The notes under the pieces were generated by a model. The model had not been told where the DNA came from. It ran no database searches and worked only from the letters and a program-made list of their open reading frames with translations. DNA of 64,000 bases, from positions 28,756 to 92,755 of the forward strand of contig CBDIHP010000023.1 in assembly GCA_965279195.1 (NCBI GenBank), read 5' to 3'. Of the stretch, positions 23,398-33,123 are shown piece by piece. Numbering within the stretch: the stretch's first letter is position 1; each line of letters opens with the position of its first letter. A program made the translations under genes and the position numbers. The DNA comes from CBDIHP01 sp965279195 (GTDB lineage Bacteria; Planctomycetota; Planctomycetia; Isosphaerales; Isosphaeraceae).

Positions 23398-25332
23398 ATG
23401 TCACGCCCCCAACGCCGACCGTTGAAGCCCCACTTCGTTGTGGAATCGCTCGAAACCCGGGACCTGCTCACGCTCCTCGGCCAGCAATTGTTCCCCTCGG
23501 ACAACCCCTGGAACCAGAACATCGCCGGCGCGCCGGTCGCCTCGAACTCGGCGGCCATCCTCAATAACATCGTCAACCTCTACGGCAACGGCCGGTTCCA
23601 CCCCGACTTCGGCCAGGACACGAAGACCGCCAACCCGCTCTATGGCATCCCCTTCAACGTCGTCCACGGCAACTCCGTCGCGAAGGTCGGCATCGCCGTG
23701 GACGCCTATCCCGGCGAGAGCGACCTCCTCCCCGTCCCCATCCCCGCCAATGCCGTCATCGAGGGGGACCAGCAGGACTCGCAGACCGTCGGCGTCGACA
23801 ATCGCGGGGATTCTCACCTGATTGTCTTTGACGTCGATAACAATGTCGGCTACGAACTCTTCCGCGCCTCGCGCCCGAGCGAGAACGCCGACGGCAAGTG
23901 GCACGCCGACCAGGAGACGGTCTGGGACTTCAAGACGAACACCTTCCGCACGCTCGGCTACACCTCGGCCGACGCGGCCGGGCTGTCGATCCTCGCCGGC
24001 CTGGTGCGCCCGGATGAGGCCACGCCGGTCAGCCAGGGGGGGCAGGGGGTCATCAACCACGCGATCCGGATGACCTTGAAGAATAACATCATCCTGAATC
24101 AATTCGTCTATCCCGCCTCGCACGTCGCCAACCCCGGCAACACCAACGCCGCCGTCCAGCCGGCCATGGGGGCGCGGTTCCGTCTCAAGGCGAATGTGGA
24201 TATCTCCACGCTCAACCCGCAGTCGAAGATCATCGCCCAGGCGATGAAGGACTACGGCCTGATCGTCGCCGACAACGGCTCCAACTTCTTCGCCACCGGC
24301 GCCAGCGACGCCGTCGACGCCGCCAACAACCGCACGTTCACCTGGGACGACAATGACATCCAGGACTCGACCCGCGGCCTCAAGAGCCTGACGTTCAGCA
24401 TGTTCGAGGTCGTCGACACCACCCCGGTCGTCAGCGGCCTCAGCGCCTCGACGGGCGCGGCGGGGACCACGATCACCGTCACCGGCCAGAACTTCTCGGG
24501 CGCCGCCGGCCAGCTCTCGGTTTTCTTCGGCTCAACGGCGGCGACGAACGTGACCTACGTTGACGACAGCCACCTGAGGGTGGTCGTCCCCGCCGGCACG
24601 GGCACGGTGGACGTCCGGATCCAGTCGGGCGTGAACATCGGCTCGTCCCAGAATATCAAGGCCCCGATCTTCGGATACGGCACCAGCGCCGTGGTCTCGG
24701 CCGACCAGTTCACCTACGGCTCCGGCGGCGGCGCGACCAACCAGGCCCCGACCTTCGCCAGCGCCGCGAGCGCGACGCCCTCCACGGTCACGGGCAAGAC
24801 GACCGTCCTCGCCGCCCTCGGGGCCGACGACGCGGGCGAGGCGGCCCTCACCTACACCTGGCAGGCGATGACCGTCCCCAGCGGGGCCACGCCGGCGTTC
24901 AGCATCAACGGCTCGAATGCCTCCAGGTCCACGACCGTCACCTTCAACCGCGCGGGCAGCTACACCTTCAAGGTCACCACCGCCGACGCCGCCGGGCTCA
25001 CCGCCACGAGCGTGGTGAACGTGACGGTCAAGCAGACCCTCACGAGCGTGATCGTCTCCCCCTCGACCGCGTCGCTCAGGATCGGGTCGAAGCTGCAATT
25101 CCGGGCCACCGCCCTCGACCAGTTCAACCAGGCGATCCTGGTGCAACCATCGTTCACGTGGACCAAGCTGAGCGGCCCAGGAACCCTGAGCAAGACCGGC
25201 CTCTTCACCGCGCCCAGCCGTGGCACCGGCACCGCCATGCTCCAGGCCAAGACCAGCACCTACACCGGCCAGGCCACCGTCAAGATCGGCACCGTCTCGC
25301 TCAAGCTCGTGAAGCGCAAGCGGGGCGGTTGA
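23398..25332 (+). CDS. large secreted protein with IPT/TIG-like and Ig-like modules
   Basis: A 644-aa protein. The N-terminus (KPHFVVESLETRDLLTLLGQ) resembles the planctomycete LEPR-XLL signal motif found on giant surface proteins. Residues about 25-340 form an unrecognised globular domain (PSDNPWNQNIAGAPV, HADQETVWDFKT). An IPT/TIG-like domain follows at about 343-440 (SGLSASTGAAGTTITVTGQN), then a PKD-like segment (about 452-545, AALTYTWQAMTV) and a final bacterial Ig-like domain (about 548-635, VIVSPSTASLRIGSKLQFRA). The C-terminus is basic (VKRKRGG). GGAGA lies 11 bases before the ATG. It is probably a cell-surface or extracellular protein. Confidence 0.75.
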   Translation: MSRPQRRPLKPHFVVESLETRDLLTLLGQQLFPSDNPWNQNIAGAPVASNSAAILNNIVNLYGNGRFHPDFGQDTKTANPLYGIPFNVVHGNSVAKVGIAVDAYPGESDLLPVPIPANAVIEGDQQDSQTVGVDNRGDSHLIVFDVDNNVGYELFRASRPSENADGKWHADQETVWDFKTNTFRTLGYTSADAAGLSILAGLVRPDEATPVSQGGQGVINHAIRMTLKNNIILNQFVYPASHVANPGNTNAAVQPAMGARFRLKANVDISTLNPQSKIIAQAMKDYGLIVADNGSNFFATGASDAVDAANNRTFTWDDNDIQDSTRGLKSLTFSMFEVVDTTPVVSGLSASTGAAGTTITVTGQNFSGAAGQLSVFFGSTAATNVTYVDDSHLRVVVPAGTGTVDVRIQSGVNIGSSQNIKAPIFGYGTSAVVSADQFTYGSGGGATNQAPTFASAASATPSTVTGKTTVLAALGADDAGEAALTYTWQAMTVPSGATPAFSINGSNASRSTTVTFNRAGSYTFKVTTADAAGLTATSVVNVTVKQTLTSVIVSPSTASLRIGSKLQFRATALDQFNQAILVQPSFTWTKLSGPGTLSKTGLFTAPSRGTGTAMLQAKTSTYTGQATVKIGTVSLKLVKRKRGG

Positions 25333-25361
25333 GCTTCCTCCCTCCGCACTCCCGACCCCCC

Positions 25362-25501
25362 GGAGTGCGGAAGCTTGCTTCCGCTCCGTCCCTTTGGGAG
25401 CTTGCTCCCGAGAGGCCACATCCGATCGAAGCCGATCCCCTTCGACCCGGCGCGCGAAGCGAGCTTCGCGATAACACAGCGGACGCGAGCTTCCGCACTC
25501 C
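25362..25501. repeat. nested palindromic repeat, family B, copy 3
   Basis: GGAGTGCGGAAGCTTGCTTC (left) opposes GCGAGCTTCCGCACTCC (right). Internal hairpins are GGGAGCTTGCTCCC and GCGAAGCGAGCTTCGC. It lies between the ends of two convergent genes, so it might also serve as a bidirectional end structure. Confidence 0.75.
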
Positions 25502-25535
25502 ATGCCTTCGATCACGCGAACTTCTGCCGTCCAGG

Positions 25536-28500
25536 TCAGGGCGCGAACGGGTCGGCCGGGAAGGCCCGATCCTGCAGAGTGCGAAGCAACCGTTGGAATT
25601 CGGGGAGGGGATGCAGGGGGTCGAGGTCCGGATCCTGCGCGGTGTGCTCGGCGTCGTCCAAGCCGCCGGCGACGGCGGCGGCCAGGGCGGAGATGGCTTC
25701 GTTCCGGAGTTTCTCGGATTCAAGGTCGGCGACCAGGGTCGAGGCGATGGCGAACTCGCAGGCGATGTCATATTGCATGTCGCCGTTGCCGGGCCAGAGC
25801 TTCGATCGCTCGCGGGTGGCCACGGCGGCCTCGAGCCCACGCTTGCGGGCCCGGAGCAACCGGCCGAGCACCTCGTAGTGCGAGTCGAGGAAGCGGATGT
25901 ACATCGGGTTCCTGGGGCTGGCGGCCAGCGCCTCGCGCTGGAGTTCGACCGCCCGACGCGTCAGGGCGATGGCCTCGTCGCTGGGGCTGCGGATCGCCAT
26001 CACGCCCGCGAGATTCTGGAGGGCCCCGGCGAACCCGTGCCGGAAGTCGACCATGGTCGGGCTTTGCTTGACCAGATCTTCATAGGTCGCGATCGCCCGC
26101 TTGTGGATCTCCACGGCCTCATCCAGACGTTTGAGATCCATGAGCGTGTTGCCGAGGTTCCCCAGCACGCCGCCGAGCGTCTGGCGGTATCCCGCGACTT
26201 CGGGGTTCTCCCGCACGAGGCCTTCGAGCACCTCGATGGACTTGCGGAAGACGACCTCCGACTCGGGGAACCGCCGGCTGGCGCGGAGGACATTGCCCTG
26301 ATTGCTCCAGACCCCTGCGAGGTCGAAGCGATAATCCGGCACACGGGGGTTCTCGCGGACGAGCAGGCCGTAGGCGTCGGCGGCCTGGGCGTAGGTCCGC
26401 TCGGCGTCGGCCAGCCGGTTGGTGCGGCGTTCGAGCACGCCCAGGCTGGTGAGGGCATCGGCCTGCCCCTGGCGGAACTCCTGCACCTGCGGATGCTCGC
26501 GGAGCATGGATCCGTAGATGGACTCGGACCGCCGGTACAACGCCTCGGCCTGGGGCAGCCGCCCGCGCCGGTAGTTCAGATCGGCCGCGTGGGTCAGGAC
26601 GCGCCCGAGCATGGCCGGCACCGAGGTCCCGGTGGCGCCCGGCCCCTCCATGCGTTCGAGGATCTCCCTCGCCCTGCGGTACTCGACGTCGGCGGACTCC
26701 TCCCGGCCTGTGAGGGCCAGCAGGTTGCCGAGGTTGCCGATGATCGACGCGGTCATCACCGCGACGTCGGGATCCTCCGGTCGCTCGACGCGGAGGCGAT
26801 CGAGCACGTCCACGGACCGACGGAATGACGCCTCCGCATCCCTGGTCTTGTTCATACGCTGCTCGATCGTCGCCAGACTATTGAGCGACTCGCCGAGGAA
26901 TTCCCGGGCGGCGAACGACGCGGGGTCGGAGGCGACGGCGTCGTCGAGGATGCGGACGGCCTCGCGGTTGATCCGGAGGGCGTCGTCGATCGAGCCGATC
27001 TCGACGAGGATGTGGGCCAGCCGGAAGCTGGCCGCGCCCGTCTCGGCGCGGACGGACGGGTCGCCCCCGCGAGACTGGATGAATTGCTGATAATAGTCGC
27101 GTGCCTTGGTGAGCAACTCTTTGCGGAAGGCCTGGGTGTTGGGGAAGAGTTGCAGCTCCTTTGAGTCGCTCACGGCGGTGAGGAAGTCGTCGACGGCCTT
27201 CCTCGCCTGGCGGAAGTTGCGGTCGGCCTCGGCCTTGGCGATCGTGGTCTCGCGCAGGGCGTCGCTCGCCTGCGCCAGGGCCTGCGACTCGGCCTGCCGG
27301 GCGCGGTCGGCCTTGCGGCGGGCGTTGTCCACGAGCAGGGCGGCGGCCACGGCCACGGCCGCGACGGTGAGCAGGGTCATCGCCGCATACAACGAGGCCT
27401 GCCGGTGACGCCGCACCCAGCGCGCCAGGCGGTCGACCGCGCGGTCGGGCAGGGCCTCGACCGATTCGTCGGCCAGCCAGCGTTCGAGGTCGTCGGCCAG
27501 GGCGCGCGGGGTCGGGTAGCGGCCGGGGATCTCGACCGACAGCGCCTTGAGGCAGATCGCGGCGAGGGGCCGGGGGACCACGGGAACCAGTTGCCTCGGG
27601 TCCGGGAAATCGCCCGCGCGGATCCGGCGGACCACGTCCTCGCGGTCGGTCCCGACGATCGTCGGCCGGTTGGTCAGGATGGTGTAGAGGATGGCCCCGA
27701 GGCTGTAGACGTCGCTGGCCGGGCCGAGTTCCTCCAGGCGTCCCTCGGCCTGCTCGGGGCTCATGTAGCCGACGGTGCCGACCATGTCCCCCTGGGTCGT
27801 CTCGGACGAGACCCCGGCGGGCGAGACGCGGATCGCCCCCCCGGGCAGCCCCTCGCGCCCCGACCCATCGCCGGCCGCCTCCCCCTGAATGCGTGGATCC
27901 TCTCCCGAGGCACCCAGGATCCGGGCCAGCCCCCAGTCGACGACCAGCGTCTCGCCGAACGGCCCGACCATCACGTTGCCCGGCTTCAGGTCGCGGTGCA
28001 GCACCTTGCGCGAGTGGGCATACTCGACGGTGTTGCAGATATCCAGAAACCTGCGCAAGAGGCCGCGCAGCTCGACCGCGCGGGCGGAGGCGTCGAGCGT
28101 GCGGTCGCCCTGGCCGAGCAGGTCGCGGTGGAACTTGCGGATGACCTCGTGCAGGCTCTCGCCCCGGATGAACCGCATGGCGTAGAACGGCCGGCCGTCG
28201 AGGTACGAGCCCAGGCCATAGATGGGGACGATGCCGGGATGTTCGAGCTGCCCCGTGACCTCGGCTTCCTTGACGAACCGGGCACGCGAGCCGAGGTCGT
28301 CGGCGTGGCGTTCCTTGATCTCCTTGAGCGCGACCTCGCGATTGAGTTCCTGGTCGAGGGCCAGGAAGACCATCCCGAGCCCGCCTTGCGCGTGGAACTG
28401 CACGGGACGGTAGCGGACGGCCGGGAGCCAGGATTCGCCCGGCGCGATGCCCGCGCCGGCGAGGGCGTCGGCCGCCCAGACCTGCCCGGCGAAGACCGAG

Positions 28501-28967
28501 TGGGCGAGGATCGTGTCGCCCGGCTCGCCCTGGCCGGGGCCGGAGGAGGGAGTTCCCTGGCCTCCGTCCCGCCCCGACGGCGAGGGGACGCGGGTGCGGA
28601 GGGTGAGCGTCGCGGGGGGGACCATCGATCCGTAGGAGGACGCCGGCGTGGACGACGGGGCCTGAGTCTGGCCGTCGCCATCGGGCGGCCCGGGTTCGCG
28701 GACGGTCGGGAGGTCCTCGGGCGCCCCGTCCGAGGCGGTCCAGGTCGATCGCTCGTGGATCTCGGCCAGCCCCTCGATCAGCGGACGGGCGTCGGCCGGC
28801 AGCAGGCCCCGGGCTTCGAGCCAGGCCCCGGCGTCGAAGTCGGGCGATTCGGCGCAGAGGCCGTTCAGCTCGCCCAGCCCGACCTCATCGAGGAACCCAT
28901 TCTGATACGCCAGCGTCACGATCCGATTGGCACGTCCCTGCGCGCGTCCCGAGGCATCCGACGCCAT
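25536..28967 (-). CDS. Ser/Thr protein kinase with membrane helix and TPR-like C-terminus
   Basis: A 1143-aa protein. An N-terminal region (1-180) precedes the kinase domain at about 185-500: glycine loop HAQGGLGMVFLA, ATP lysine VALKEIK, catalytic loop HRDLKPGNVMV (about 321), VVDWGLARI with DWG in place of DFG, and GTVGYMSPEQAEG. One membrane helix lies at about 523-545 (AAMTLLTVAAVAVAAALLVD), then a coiled segment (ARRKADRARQAESQALAQA) and TPR-like repeats over about 620-1090 (EVVFRKSIEVLEGLVRENPE). This layout is the common planctomycete kinase-TPR type. DWG is frequent in these kinases and is compatible with activity. It probably signals across the membrane; partners are unknown. Confidence 0.85.
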   Translation of the reverse strand: MASDASGRAQGRANRIVTLAYQNGFLDEVGLGELNGLCAESPDFDAGAWLEARGLLPADARPLIEGLAEIHERSTWTASDGAPEDLPTVREPGPPDGDGQTQAPSSTPASSYGSMVPPATLTLRTRVPSPSGRDGGQGTPSSGPGQGEPGDTILAHSVFAGQVWAADALAGAGIAPGESWLPAVRYRPVQFHAQGGLGMVFLALDQELNREVALKEIKERHADDLGSRARFVKEAEVTGQLEHPGIVPIYGLGSYLDGRPFYAMRFIRGESLHEVIRKFHRDLLGQGDRTLDASARAVELRGLLRRFLDICNTVEYAHSRKVLHRDLKPGNVMVGPFGETLVVDWGLARILGASGEDPRIQGEAAGDGSGREGLPGGAIRVSPAGVSSETTQGDMVGTVGYMSPEQAEGRLEELGPASDVYSLGAILYTILTNRPTIVGTDREDVVRRIRAGDFPDPRQLVPVVPRPLAAICLKALSVEIPGRYPTPRALADDLERWLADESVEALPDRAVDRLARWVRRHRQASLYAAMTLLTVAAVAVAAALLVDNARRKADRARQAESQALAQASDALRETTIAKAEADRNFRQARKAVDDFLTAVSDSKELQLFPNTQAFRKELLTKARDYYQQFIQSRGGDPSVRAETGAASFRLAHILVEIGSIDDALRINREAVRILDDAVASDPASFAAREFLGESLNSLATIEQRMNKTRDAEASFRRSVDVLDRLRVERPEDPDVAVMTASIIGNLGNLLALTGREESADVEYRRAREILERMEGPGATGTSVPAMLGRVLTHAADLNYRRGRLPQAEALYRRSESIYGSMLREHPQVQEFRQGQADALTSLGVLERRTNRLADAERTYAQAADAYGLLVRENPRVPDYRFDLAGVWSNQGNVLRASRRFPESEVVFRKSIEVLEGLVRENPEVAGYRQTLGGVLGNLGNTLMDLKRLDEAVEIHKRAIATYEDLVKQSPTMVDFRHGFAGALQNLAGVMAIRSPSDEAIALTRRAVELQREALAASPRNPMYIRFLDSHYEVLGRLLRARKRGLEAAVATRERSKLWPGNGDMQYDIACEFAIASTLVADLESEKLRNEAISALAAAVAGGLDDAEHTAQDPDLDPLHPLPEFQRLLRTLQDRAFPADPFAP

Positions 28968-29084
28968 GAGCCCGACTCCCCCGTTGCGGCCGATCGGCCC
29001 CGACCTCAGGACCGGGGACGATGCTACCGCAACGGGGTCGATCGGGGGAGATGACAGTCTCTCCGGGGATCCCCGGAACGGGGG

Positions 29085-29954
29085 TCAGTCGCGTTCGCTA
29101 TTGCCGCCGCGGCCCCGGCCGCCGCCGTTGTTGCCGCCGCCATGCGACGCCTGTCCGCCCTTGCGGGCGACCTCGCGCCGCTCCTCCGGGTCCATCGCCG
29201 CGAAGCCCCGGCGGCTGTGCTCGTGGGCCCGGTCGGAGTGGCCGTGGGCGGCCTCGGCGTGGCGGCCGGCCTCCTCCGTGTCGCCCGACTCGTGGTGCCG
29301 GGCGGCCTGGCGGTGGTGGTGTGCGGCCGACTCGTGGTAGAAGGCGGCGCTGCGGTGGTGCGACGCCTGGCCCCCCTTGCGGCCGATCTCGGCCATGTGC
29401 TCGCGGTCGCGGCTCACGGCCTCGCCGCCCCGCCGGCCGGCCTCGGCGGCCTCCTCCGAGTCGAACTCGTGGGCGTTGCCGCTGCGGTGCGATGCCCGGC
29501 CCCCCTCGCGGGCGATCTCCCTCTGCTCTTCCGGATCCATCGCCGCGAAGCCCCGGCGCGCGCGACCGCCCGATTTGCCGCCGCCTTCGCCACCTTCGTC
29601 TTCCTCCTCGTCGTCGTCTTCCTCGGCATCCCGGCCGCCTCCGCCGTGGGACGCCTGCCCACCCTTCCGGGCGACCTCGCGCTGCTCCTCCGGGTCCATC
29701 GCCGCGAGGCCCCGGCGCAAGCCGCCGCCGTTGCCGCTGCTTCCGTTGCCGTTGCCGCCGGAACGACCGGACTGGGAGCGTTCGCCGCTGCCGCTGCCGT
29801 TGCCCTTCGAGCCTTCGTTCTCGCCCTCGTCCTCGTTGTCCTCCTCGGCGTCCCGGCCGCGACCGCCATGCGACGCCTGTCCGCCCTTGCGGGCGATCTC
29901 GCGCTGCTCCTCCGGGTCCATCGCCGCGAACCCGCGCTTGCTACGCTCGGCCAT
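29085..29954 (-). CDS. KGG-repeat stress-type protein
   Basis: A 289-aa, highly charged and glycine-rich protein. The unit RGFAAMDPEEQREIARKGGQ followed by ASH recurs four times with small changes (start, about 80, 135 and 250). Two further GG motifs (GRRGGEAVS and GRKGGQASHH) come between them. These match the KGG repeat of general stress proteins such as GsiB. The linkers are acidic (DAEEDDDEEEDE) or His-rich (HHHRQAARHHESG). It should be largely disordered and cytoplasmic. AGGGAG stands 10 bases before the start. It lies downstream of the hybrid histidine kinase gene on the same strand, 208 bases away. Confidence 0.8.
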   Translation of the reverse strand: MAERSKRGFAAMDPEEQREIARKGGQASHGGRGRDAEEDNEDEGENEGSKGNGSGSGERSQSGRSGGNGNGSSGNGGGLRRGLAAMDPEEQREVARKGGQASHGGGGRDAEEDDDEEEDEGGEGGGKSGGRARRGFAAMDPEEQREIAREGGRASHRSGNAHEFDSEEAAEAGRRGGEAVSRDREHMAEIGRKGGQASHHRSAAFYHESAAHHHRQAARHHESGDTEEAGRHAEAAHGHSDRAHEHSRRGFAAMDPEERREVARKGGQASHGGGNNGGGRGRGGNSERD

Positions 29955-30162
29955 CTTGCATCGCTCCCTGTCTCAACCTTATTGGAAGATCCTTCGGACA
30001 TGCTCTCCCCGGCGCCGGGTGACGGCCGCCATCGACAGATAAGAGGAGAGTAGCGTCTGGATGAGTTGAGCAATCGCGATGCCGGGAAAACCTCGGGGAC
30101 GGGTCGGGATGGCGAATGCCCGCCGCCGGGAAATCGGCGGGGACGCGAGGAAACCGGCCGCG

Positions 30163-32889
30163 TCAGCCGCTCAGGGGGGTCTCGATGTGCGGCTGGTCGA
30201 GGACGTTGCGCAGGGAGTCGAACTCCACCGGCTTGACCAGGTGGTCGTCGAACCCGGCGTCGGCGCTCCTGCGACGGTCGGCGGTCGTGCCGTAGCCGGT
30301 CAGGGCGACGATCTGCGTGGCGTCGAGCGCGGGGTCCTGTCGCAAGGCGCGGGCGACCTCGAACCCGTCCATGCCCGGCAGGCCGATGTCGAGGAAGATC
30401 AGGTCGGGCACCAGCGACTGCGCCAGGTCGCGCCCGCTCGGTCCGTCGTAGGCCGTCTCGACGTGGTGCCCCATCCGCCGCAGGACCCTGGCCAGCGAGT
30501 CGGCCGAGTCGTGGCTGTCGTCCACCACCAGGATCTGCCGGCCCGCCCGACGCGCCAGGTGCGGGGTCGGTGGCGCCGGCCGGTGCGCGTTGCCTGGCTG
30601 ACTCGGACCCGCCTGGGCCCGGGAAAGCAGCGGGAGGCGGATGATGAACTCGCTGCCCAGCCCGGGTCCGCCGCTGCGGGCCTCGACCGTCCCGCCGTGC
30701 TTCTCGACCAATCGTCGCACCAGCGTCAGGCCGATCCCCAGCCCCCCCTCGGAGCGGTCCAGCGAGCGTTCGACCTGGACGAACAGTTCGAAGACCTTCG
30801 GCAGCATCTCGGCGGGGATGCCGTTGCCGTTGTCCGACACGCGGACCACCGCCGTCTCGCCCGCCCGCTCCACCGCGAGCCGGATCTTCCCGCCCTGCGG
30901 CGTGTACTTGGCGGCGTTCGTGAGCAGGTTCAGGACGACCTGCGTCAGCCTCGTGCCGTCGCCGTCGATCATCAACGGATCATCGGGCATGGACCATTCG
31001 AATTGATGCCCGCGCGCGTCGATGGTCGGCTGCGCCGCCTCCACCGCCGCCGCGACGGCCGTCGCCAGGTCCATCGTCGACCGCGTCAGCTTGATCTTCC
31101 CCTCGTTGATCCGCGAGACGTCCAGCAGGTCGTCGACCAGGCTGGTGAGGTGCCGGATCTGACGGTCGATCACCGACCGCGCCCAGCGCAGGGATTCGAC
31201 GTCCCCCTCCTGGAGTTCGAGCACGCCGATGGCGTTGCGGATCGGGGCCAGGGGGTTCCTCAGCTCGTGGGCGAGCATGGCGAGGAATTCGTTCTTGCGG
31301 CGGTCGGCGTCGCGGAGATCCAGCTCGGCGCGCTTGCGGTCGGTGATGTCGCTGAACGAGACGGCCACGCCGTCGCCGAGCTTGATGGCCATATTTCGAT
31401 ACCAGCGGACCGAACCGCCGTGATCGTACGTGAGCTCGACGTCGTGCGGGACGCCGGTCTCCGCCACCCGGACGTAGGGCTGGAACATCCCCCGCTGGCG
31501 GGCGTCGGGGAAGAGGTCGAGCATGCGGTTGCCGATCAGCTCCTCCGACCTCCGCCGGATGATCGCCGTCGCCGCCGGATTGACATATTCCCACGAGAAA
31601 TCGGCGATCCGCCCGAGGCCATCACGCTCCGCGCGGAGGATCATGAAGCCGAACAGCGAGGCGTCCTGCGACGCCCGGAAGCGGTCCTCCGCGCGTCGGA
31701 GGCGTTCCTCGGCCTCGGCCACCTGCAAGGCCCGCCGGCGCGACTCGGTCGTCTCGACGATCGCCAGGCCGACGCCGAGGAACGTGCCGTCCACGCGCAC
31801 CGGGTGGTAGTTCACGATCCAGCTCCGGGCGGGGCCGGGGCCGCCCGCGGCGATGTCGCCGAGGATCTCCTCCCCACGCACCGGGACGCCGTCCCTGAGC
31901 ACCCGGCGGAACCCCGGTTCGAGCGTCGGCCAGAACCCCGGCAGCACCTCCGACACCGGCCGGCCGACGTGCTCGTCGGGCGACAACCCATCGGCCTCCG
32001 CCATCGCGTCATTCACCCGCAGGAACCGGAACAGCGGGTCCACCAGCCCGAGCGCGACGGTCGTCGAGGCGAAGAAGGCGTCGAGCAGCGAGCGCTCGGC
32101 TTCGAGCTGCCGGGACAGCGACCGGGCCTCGGTCGTGTCCTCCGCCACGTAGCAGAACCGGGGGAGGTGCGGGGTGGGGTCGTCGTCCTGCCCGAGCGGG
32201 CAGACGGTCACCGAGAGCCAGCGGCTGCCCTCGGGCGTGTCGAATTCGTGCTCGAAGTGCGACGGGGCCCGCGTCGTCAGACTCCGCTCGTAATGCGCCA
32301 GCCAGGTCGAGAGGACGCGCGGGTCGGCCCTCATCTCGGACGCGAGCCGGCCCATCGTCGAGCCCCGCTCGACGCCGAAGAACTTGCAGGTCGCGGGGTT
32401 GTCGTAGAGGTGCCGCACGTCGCCGTCGCCGGTCGGCTCGACGATCCCCATGCAGATCGGGGCGTGGTCGTAGAAGGCCCGGAGCGTCGACTGGTTCTGC
32501 CGCAGCTCCGCCTCGACCCGCCGACGCTCGGCGACCTCGGCCTCCAGGCGCGAGCGGAGTCGGCGCTCCACGGTGGAGATGGCGATGCCCACCGAACCGA
32601 TGAACAGATACAGGATCAAACCCGTGAAATGCTCGGCAGTCTCCAGCGAGAACTCGCCGACCGGCGGCAAAAACAGATAGACCGCGAGGAAGCCCCCCAG
32701 CGCCATCACCATGATCGAAGGCCCGAGCCCCAGCCGCCACGCCGAGAACAGCACGCCGACCACGAACGTCGCGAACCCGTAGTGGTTGCCCAGGACCGGC
32801 GTCAGGGCCATCCGTGTCGCGAACGCCGCCGCCACCACCCCGAGTGCCAGGAGATACGGAACGAATCCCGTCCGTCTCGGCTCCACCAT
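30163..32889 (-). CDS. hybrid sensor histidine kinase with DUF4118-like membrane domain, PAS domains and receiver
   Basis: A 908-aa protein. Residues about 10-105 hold four helices of the KdpD/DUF4118 type (SAWRLGLGPSIMVMALGGFL, then YLFLPPVGEFSL). Three PAS-like domains follow (about 137-260, 272-385, 405-525), then the dimerisation domain with phospho-acceptor His in FLAMLAHELRNPLAPIRN (about 538) and an ATP-binding domain with LNLLTNAAKY, VSDNGNGIP and GGLGIGLTLV. The C-terminus is a receiver (about 785-900) with VVDDSHDSAD, FLDIGLPGMDG (phospho-acceptor Asp) and LVKPVE. All catalytic residues are present. It is a membrane sensor for an unknown signal, probably feeding a separate phosphotransfer partner; none is encoded alongside. 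Confidence 0.88.
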   Translation of the reverse strand: MVEPRRTGFVPYLLALGVVAAAFATRMALTPVLGNHYGFATFVVGVLFSAWRLGLGPSIMVMALGGFLAVYLFLPPVGEFSLETAEHFTGLILYLFIGSVGIAISTVERRLRSRLEAEVAERRRVEAELRQNQSTLRAFYDHAPICMGIVEPTGDGDVRHLYDNPATCKFFGVERGSTMGRLASEMRADPRVLSTWLAHYERSLTTRAPSHFEHEFDTPEGSRWLSVTVCPLGQDDDPTPHLPRFCYVAEDTTEARSLSRQLEAERSLLDAFFASTTVALGLVDPLFRFLRVNDAMAEADGLSPDEHVGRPVSEVLPGFWPTLEPGFRRVLRDGVPVRGEEILGDIAAGGPGPARSWIVNYHPVRVDGTFLGVGLAIVETTESRRRALQVAEAEERLRRAEDRFRASQDASLFGFMILRAERDGLGRIADFSWEYVNPAATAIIRRRSEELIGNRMLDLFPDARQRGMFQPYVRVAETGVPHDVELTYDHGGSVRWYRNMAIKLGDGVAVSFSDITDRKRAELDLRDADRRKNEFLAMLAHELRNPLAPIRNAIGVLELQEGDVESLRWARSVIDRQIRHLTSLVDDLLDVSRINEGKIKLTRSTMDLATAVAAAVEAAQPTIDARGHQFEWSMPDDPLMIDGDGTRLTQVVLNLLTNAAKYTPQGGKIRLAVERAGETAVVRVSDNGNGIPAEMLPKVFELFVQVERSLDRSEGGLGIGLTLVRRLVEKHGGTVEARSGGPGLGSEFIIRLPLLSRAQAGPSQPGNAHRPAPPTPHLARRAGRQILVVDDSHDSADSLARVLRRMGHHVETAYDGPSGRDLAQSLVPDLIFLDIGLPGMDGFEVARALRQDPALDATQIVALTGYGTTADRRRSADAGFDDHLVKPVEFDSLRNVLDQPHIETPLSG

Positions 32890-33123
32890 CCTCGCCTCCC
32901 CGAACGTCGGAGGTCACCGGGTTCATCCCCGCCCGCGATCCATCATCGCCTCGGGGGGATCTCATGTAAAGTCAGAGCGTAGACTCCTTATTGTTTGAGC
33001 ATGCAAGGCGAGTTTCGAAGCGAAACGGCCCCTCCGAACCACGGCGACCGCTGGCGGGTCTGCCCTCCCCGGGGGACAATCTCGTCGCCCGAACGTCGCG
33101 AAGCCCGACATTCCCATCGAAAC

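Noticed and set aside
30079..32982. 967-codon open frame on the plus strand opposite the histidine kinase
   Set aside because: A shadow of the kinase. The minus strand holds all catalytic motifs of a hybrid histidine kinase.
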